Shown: positions 59,601-64,000 of the stretch, piece after piece
Layout of the letters: each line of letters starts with the position of its first letter
How positions within the stretch are numbered: position 1 is the first letter of the stretch
NCBI RefSeq assembly: GCF_039545135.1
Contig: NZ_BAABRU010000003.1
Location: 186,001-250,000, forward strand
Source of the DNA: Herpetosiphon gulosus
Lineage (GTDB): Bacteria > Chloroflexota > Chloroflexia > Chloroflexales > Herpetosiphonaceae
DNA: 64,000 nt
Direction of reading: 5' to 3'
Notes under the pieces: model-generated
Told to the model about the DNA's origin: nothing
The model's database searches: none
The model's input: only the letters and a program-made list of their open reading frames with translations
Translations under genes and position numbers: made by a program

Positions 59601-62054
59601 ATGAGTGAAGATTATGAATGGACGGCCAAGACAGTTCAGACATTAATTCAACGGCCTGAGCGGCTGTTGGGCGACCAAATATGGCGGCAACGCTTGCAAG
59701 AGTTTGGTAGTTTGGGCGATTTTTATCGTTGGCTGAATCAATTACCACTGGAACAGCCCCAACAATCGCTGCTCAAGCTGCTGACGACCTATCCTGGAGC
59801 GCCAGTTGATAGTTATTGCCAGATGTTGAATATTCATCAAGCGACCTATCATCGTTACCAAAAAGCCTTGTTCGAACAAATTGCCAAGGTGCTCAACCAG
59901 CCCCATCAAAACCAGCCAAACAACCCAAACTTGCCTGCTGATCGCGCTCCGATTCACCAATTACGGCCTGCGGTTGGCGATTTTGTGGGCCGCGAAACTG
60001 AACTTGAACGCCTGACTTATGCCATCCAAGTTGCGCACAAAGCCCAACGTAGTGCGGCTTTAGTGGGTATTCATGGCATGGGTGGTATCGGCAAAAGTGA
60101 ATTAAGCTTGATCGTTGCCCACCATGTCTTGAATTTATATCCCGATGCCCAATTAATTCTCAATCTGTATGGTGCACGAGAGCAAGCCCTGACGACCGAA
60201 CAAGCGCTCAGTTTGGTGATTAATGCGCTTGATCCTAAAGCAAGATTGCCCGAAAAGCGCGAGCAACTGCTGGCTCACTATCAGAATGTGTTATACAACA
60301 AGCGGGTGTTGATTGTCATTGACGATGCCCGTGATGCTGAGCATGTGCGCGACCTCATTCCGCCAGTTGGTTGTTGTTTAATTATCACCAGCCGCCAACG
60401 ATTTAGCCTGCCAGCCATGCTCAATCTGCAACTTGAGGCGTTAAATGTTGCGAATGCACGCAGCCTTGTTCAAGCAATCTGCCCACGTTTAGATCAGGAT
60501 AGTGCTGAGCAATTGGCAATCGCCTGTAATTACTTACCATTAGCCTTGCGAGTTAGCGCCAGCATTTTACAAAATAACCCAGCTTTGAAGCCTGAACAGT
60601 ACTTAAATCAGCTTGCCGATCAAAGCCAACGCCTGCAAGCGCTGCGCGACCCTGATGATCCACAATTGAATGTCGAAGCCTCGTTAGCGCTTAGTTATGC
60701 TCAGCTTAGCCCAGAGCAACAATATTTTATGCGCCAATTGGCAGTGCTAGTCGCCGATTTTTCCAGCGCAATGGGCTTAGCAATCTTGGAATTACCGCAT
60801 AATCTCGCGGCGGAGAACCAACTGTATTATTTATTACGACATAATTTATTACAATACGATGGGCATAACGAACGCTGGAGTATGCACGATTTGATTCGGA
60901 GCTTTGCCCGCAACCGATTAATTGAGCAGCAAGAGCACGATCCAGCACAAATACGCTATGTTCAGGTATGTATCGACCAAGCTCAGCAATTACATCAAGC
61001 TTATCGGCATGCGGTGCTGGCAACAATTTATGCCTATAATCATGAAAAAGAACATTTTGATTATTGTTTAGCTTGGCTAGCTAATGATGTAAATTCAAGC
61101 CAATATGCGCAGCAAATGCTTGATCTTGTTCATTTTACCGCTACGATTGGCCACCATAGCTATAATTATCAACAAGAGCGTGGTATTTATGTTCAAAAAG
61201 CGCTTGAAGCTGCCTATATGCTCGATCAACCAGGCTTAATTGCCAATAATTTAAGGCTAATAGGCAATGTAAAACGCTATATTGGCGATCTTCCAGCGGC
61301 AATTAGCTATCTTGAGCAATCCTTAGATCTCGCCTATTCAATTGATTCAGCTCAAGCTATTGCCAATAGTGCTAACGATTTGGCGACGATTTATGGGTTG
61401 CTTGGCGGCAAAGTGAATCATCAAAAAGCGCTTGAGCTCTATCAAAAAGCCTTATCAATTAGTCGATCAGCCAACGATCGCTATGAAATGTGTAACCAAA
61501 TTAATAATATTGGCACATGCTATGCCAATATGGGCATGATCAGCGAAGCCGAACCATATTTTGCCGAAGCCCACGAATTAGCTCAAGTTGCGGGGAATAT
61601 GTATGTACAGTTATTAGCGTTGTCAAATCTGGGGCAGGCCGCAGTGTGCTTGAACCAAGCTGAAGCCGCGTTACCGCACTTGTATGCAGCAATTGAAATC
61701 GCTGATCAAACTGGTAATAAAAAGAGCAAAGGCTGTATCTTTGGTAGTTTAGCTGAGGCCTATTGGCAATTGCACGATCAGTCAGCGGCATTCACCGCCC
61801 ATGAACAGGCGATCGTCACGTTTGAGCAGCAAGGCTATGGGTGGGAAGCCGCCAATGCCCAATGGCAATATGGCCTAACCTTAGTTGAAGCTCAGCAGTT
61901 CGTGCCAGCTCAGAGCTTATTTGAAGCAAGCCTCAACTATCGTGCAACAATCAATGATCCTGCTTTGGAGCGTGATCGCCAATTGTTTGAACAACTCAAG
62001 ACTGGTCAAATTGCCCCAACGCAATTCCTGACCGAGGTGAAGGCGCTCACCTAG
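59601..62054 (+). CDS. STAND (NB-ARC) ATPase with TPR repeats
   Basis: This 817-residue protein has an N-terminal helical part, then a nucleotide-binding domain (GIHGMGGIGKSEL at 156-168, Walker B VLIVIDDARD, and LPLALRVSASIL). From about residue 520 TPR-like repeats run to the end (GLIANNLRLIGNVKRYIGDL, NDLATIYGLLGG, NNIGTCYANMGMISEAEPYF, ALSNLGQAAVCLNQAEAALP). STAND proteins are signal switches; no output domain is obvious, so the N-terminal 110 residues may be it. The start follows AGGAGC. Confidence 0.88.
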   Translation: MSEDYEWTAKTVQTLIQRPERLLGDQIWRQRLQEFGSLGDFYRWLNQLPLEQPQQSLLKLLTTYPGAPVDSYCQMLNIHQATYHRYQKALFEQIAKVLNQPHQNQPNNPNLPADRAPIHQLRPAVGDFVGRETELERLTYAIQVAHKAQRSAALVGIHGMGGIGKSELSLIVAHHVLNLYPDAQLILNLYGAREQALTTEQALSLVINALDPKARLPEKREQLLAHYQNVLYNKRVLIVIDDARDAEHVRDLIPPVGCCLIITSRQRFSLPAMLNLQLEALNVANARSLVQAICPRLDQDSAEQLAIACNYLPLALRVSASILQNNPALKPEQYLNQLADQSQRLQALRDPDDPQLNVEASLALSYAQLSPEQQYFMRQLAVLVADFSSAMGLAILELPHNLAAENQLYYLLRHNLLQYDGHNERWSMHDLIRSFARNRLIEQQEHDPAQIRYVQVCIDQAQQLHQAYRHAVLATIYAYNHEKEHFDYCLAWLANDVNSSQYAQQMLDLVHFTATIGHHSYNYQQERGIYVQKALEAAYMLDQPGLIANNLRLIGNVKRYIGDLPAAISYLEQSLDLAYSIDSAQAIANSANDLATIYGLLGGKVNHQKALELYQKALSISRSANDRYEMCNQINNIGTCYANMGMISEAEPYFAEAHELAQVAGNMYVQLLALSNLGQAAVCLNQAEAALPHLYAAIEIADQTGNKKSKGCIFGSLAEAYWQLHDQSAAFTAHEQAIVTFEQQGYGWEAANAQWQYGLTLVEAQQFVPAQSLFEASLNYRATINDPALERDRQLFEQLKTGQIAPTQFLTEVKALT

Positions 62055-62100
62055 CTGGCAAGGATTAGGGCTAGCTCTTTAGTCCTGTCTTGCAGCTAGC
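62052..62100 (+). terminator. Imperfect hairpin at the end of the STAND gene
   Basis: CTAGCTG (62052-62058), overlapping the stop codon, pairs with CAGCTAG (62094-62100), with inner CAAG/CTTG and GGA/TCC pairs. No clear T tract follows. Confidence 0.5.
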
Positions 62101-62246
62101 GTTATGGCCTAGATTTCTTAGGAAACGCCAACACTTTGGGTATTGATCTTGCTTCTAAAGCCATGTAGGATAGAGTTACAAGGATTCGGACGCAGAGGAA
62201 ATGCAACGGAGCCGTTGTATTTTGGAATGCACAAAGGAGTGCCATA

Positions 62247-62531
62247 ATGCTGAAGAAACGCCTCGAGGGTACGGTCGTGCGGGTAACCTTCAACATCCCA
62301 GCCCCACTCACCGCCCAGACGATCACACTTGTTGGCGAGTTCAATAATTGGAGCGAAACCGCGACCCCGCTGTTGCGCTCTGGGGAAGGCTGGAGTACCA
62401 CCATGGATCTGCCACCCAATCACAGTTACCAGTATCGCTATCTTGCCGATGGACGCTGGCTGAACGATTGGAGTGCTGATCGTTACGAGCCAAATGAGTT
62501 TGGCGGTGCGAATTCGGTGGTTTACACTTAA
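62247..62531 (+). CDS. Free-standing CBM48 (glycogen-binding) protein
   Basis: This 94-residue protein is almost only a CBM48/AMPK-type carbohydrate-binding fold. TITLVGEFNNWSETATPLLR, GWSTTMDLPPNHSYQYRYLA and DGRWLNDWSADRYEPNEFGG contain the usual tryptophans and the N-D-W turn. It probably binds glycogen or another alpha-glucan. No enzyme domain is attached. The start follows AAAGGAG; a terminator follows. Confidence 0.88.
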   Translation: MLKKRLEGTVVRVTFNIPAPLTAQTITLVGEFNNWSETATPLLRSGEGWSTTMDLPPNHSYQYRYLADGRWLNDWSADRYEPNEFGGANSVVYT

Positions 62532-62541
62532 ACCAGCCACA

Positions 62542-62585
62542 AACGACGAGGCATCAATGAGGATGGCTCGTTGTTTTATTATTTT
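62542..62585 (+). terminator. Intrinsic terminator after the CBM48 gene
   Basis: AACGACGAG-GCATC pairs with GATGG-CTCGTTGTT (GU allowed) around a short loop, then TTATTATTTT. Confidence 0.75.
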
Positions 62586-62704
62586 CAATAGGTGTTATAT
62601 TGACACAAAGTCATTCAATCGCATATCATAGCAACAGTCTTAGTTCGATAAATCAATGCTCAAGGCTGTTGTTTTGCTTGATAGTTAATAAAGGATAGCT
62701 TGCC

Positions 62705-63337
62705 ATGCTCGATCTCCACCCAACCTTTGAACGTGCTACCACCGATGCTGTGGCCCATTTCACCCCTTTGATCGAGGTGATCGCCGCGATTGCCCATGGC
62801 GATGCGACTCGTCGCGCCGAGGTCGAGTTTTTGTTGCCACAAATTGATAATAATGGCTGGCAAATTCAGGCAGCAGTTGAAGCTATTTGGGCTGGCGAAC
62901 GTAATTTCAGCCAGCTCAGCGCTGGTCTCGATACCAATAGCGCGGCAATTGTCCAGGCAATTTTGGTCGCAGTCAGTCAAACACCTGATCCTGAAGAAGC
63001 ACGTTTGGCTAAATTGATCGGCGAATGGCGGCCAATTATTCTGACGGTAGCTGCTGCCCATTTTGGAGTCCAGCATGCCTATACTGATCTCGATGGATTT
63101 TTGCCGCAACTTGAAGCTCAGGCTCAATGGCAAACCCTCGCCCAACGACTACGCTTGCTCGTAGCAGGCGACACCAACCGCCAGCGACTCTTGGCAGATC
63201 TTGACACAACTGATACCGTTATCATGCAGGCAATTTTCCATGCGCTGGATGATCAAGCAACAACCTTGCAACTTATTCGCGAGGAACGGGATCGGGCTGC
63301 GGCCCAAGAGGAAGCCCATGAGCAACAACAGGCTTGA
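62705..63337 (+). CDS. Hypothetical protein with internal duplication
   Basis: I do not recognise this 210-residue helical protein. It has two similar halves: AGERNFSQLSAGLDTNSAAI plus VQAILVAV, and AGDTNRQRLLADLDTTDTVI plus MQAIFHAL. The C-terminus is charged (EERDRAAAQEEAHEQQQA). The start follows AAAGGA. It overlaps the next gene by 21 bases, so both are probably cotranslated. Confidence 0.75.
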   Translation: MLDLHPTFERATTDAVAHFTPLIEVIAAIAHGDATRRAEVEFLLPQIDNNGWQIQAAVEAIWAGERNFSQLSAGLDTNSAAIVQAILVAVSQTPDPEEARLAKLIGEWRPIILTVAAAHFGVQHAYTDLDGFLPQLEAQAQWQTLAQRLRLLVAGDTNRQRLLADLDTTDTVIMQAIFHALDDQATTLQLIREERDRAAAQEEAHEQQQA

Positions 63338-64000
63338 ATATTGGCAATACTTGCCGAAAAAGCCGCTCTATCAACGACCTTTAGTGCTGCTCCATGGCGC
63401 TTGGCATGGCGCTTGGTGCTGGCAAGCCGCCGCCCACGATTTTGCTGAACGTGGTTTTGCGGTGCATACGCTTAGTTTGCGCGGCCACGGCAGCAGCAGC
63501 ATGCCACGCCTGTTTAATTTGGTGGGGCTGCAACATTACATCGACGATTTGCTAGCGCTGGTTGATACCCTTCAACCAGCGCCAATTGTGGTAGGCCATA
63601 GCCTTGGTGGGTATGTATTGCAGCATGCCTTGATCCAGCACCAACTACCAGCGGCAGTATTACTTGCTAGCATGCCTCAAACTGGACCGTTGGGTTTCAC
63701 GTTGCGAACGATTCGTAATCAACCAAGCGTTGCCTTGCGCACGTTGTTAACTGCTGATGGTTTTAGTTTTGTACGCACCCCAGCCTTAGCCAAAGCCCTC
63801 TTTCTGCGTGATAACGCTTCCGCCGCCCAAGCTCAGGCATTGCATAGCCAACTAAGCAGCGAATCAGTCAAGGTTTTGATCGACGCAATACTGCATAAAC
63901 CTGAACCAAGCAAGATTAAAACCCCAATCATGGTGATTGCTGCTGAACGTGATCGCGCATTTACCTTGGCTGAACAGCGTTCATTAGCCAATGCTTATCA
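63317..64000 (+). CDS. Alpha/beta hydrolase, N-terminal part (cut by window end)
   Basis: ATG at 63317 opens a frame that runs to the end of the window (228 codons). It carries the oxyanion-hole LVLLHGAWHGAWCWQ and the nucleophile motif VVGHSLGGYV of serine alpha/beta hydrolases. It overlaps the previous gene. The catalytic His lies beyond the window. The substrate is unknown. Confidence 0.88.

Noticed and set aside
1-64000. tRNA, rRNA or CRISPR loci
   Set aside because: No cloverleaf-like TTCGA arms with matching acceptor stems, no rRNA text and no regularly spaced repeats were seen in the intergenic spaces. A tRNAscan run would settle it.

Overview
The window looks like chromosomal DNA of a free-living bacterium of roughly even base composition. 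My best guess is a filamentous Chloroflexota of the Herpetosiphon type. This is inference from the mix of MalT-type LuxR regulators, NB-ARC/TPR proteins, secreted glycosidase-like proteins, Tat and lipoprotein signals, many palindromic intergenic repeats and short leaders. No rRNA, tRNA, CRISPR array, phage gene or transposase was found by eye. Most genes are intact, with a Shine-Dalgarno sequence 5-11 bases before the start.

Layout. 1-10.6 kb is mainly minus-strand housekeeping: acyltransferase, hisS, a peptide-binding lipoprotein, pterin dehydratase, a GT4 glycosyltransferase, a VanY-like peptidase, dnaN, a PNPOx-like flavoprotein and an esterase, with two palindromic repeat copies at 4.4-4.6 kb. 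10.7-13.8 kb is a sharply AT-rich insert with three tightly coupled genes. The middle one has the active-site signature of a PD-(D/E)XK nuclease and the other two are unrecognised. The insert ends in a strong terminator and is bracketed by two copies of a 45-bp promoter-like sequence. This is the best candidate in the window for an undescribed (possibly defence) system. 14-15.6 kb carries a DUF899 gene and an HNH endonuclease gene.

15.7-23.4 kb holds an acetyltransferase, a MalT/LuxR regulator that appears to be transcribed without a leader, a small conserved protein, two tandem quinone-oxidoreductase-like genes and a membrane-ferredoxin-cyclase fusion. 23.5-28 kb is a patchier, AT-richer stretch: two adjacent genes each broken by one in-frame TAA, a Nudix hydrolase, a methyltransferase and a secreted protein. 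28-34 kb has a flavin monooxygenase, fhs with a structured leader, a membrane-protein/XRE pair with a palindromic operator, and a TetR/SDR pair with a double palindromic operator. 34-40 kb is a CotH-DUF4956-VTC cluster followed by an OmpR-type two-component system.

40-49.4 kb has a thioesterase, an MFS exporter and a urease operon on the minus strand in the order ureF-ureD-ureA-ureB-ureC-ureG. The operon has no ureE, and UreG ends in a run of histidines. A sirtuin and an acetyltransferase lie upstream. 49.4-64 kb carries a third copy of the palindromic repeat, an epimerase-HEAT-HIT run, a secreted glycosidase, a Tat-exported superoxide dismutase, ruvB, a membrane STAS protein, a KBL/BioF-type PLP enzyme, rsfS (apparently starting at ATC), a double cold-shock protein, a STAND/TPR protein, a free-standing CBM48 protein and the start of an alpha/beta hydrolase gene.

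Convergent gene pairs are nearly always separated by a perfect hairpin, and functionally linked genes often overlap by 4 bases (ATGA), so operons can be read with fair confidence.
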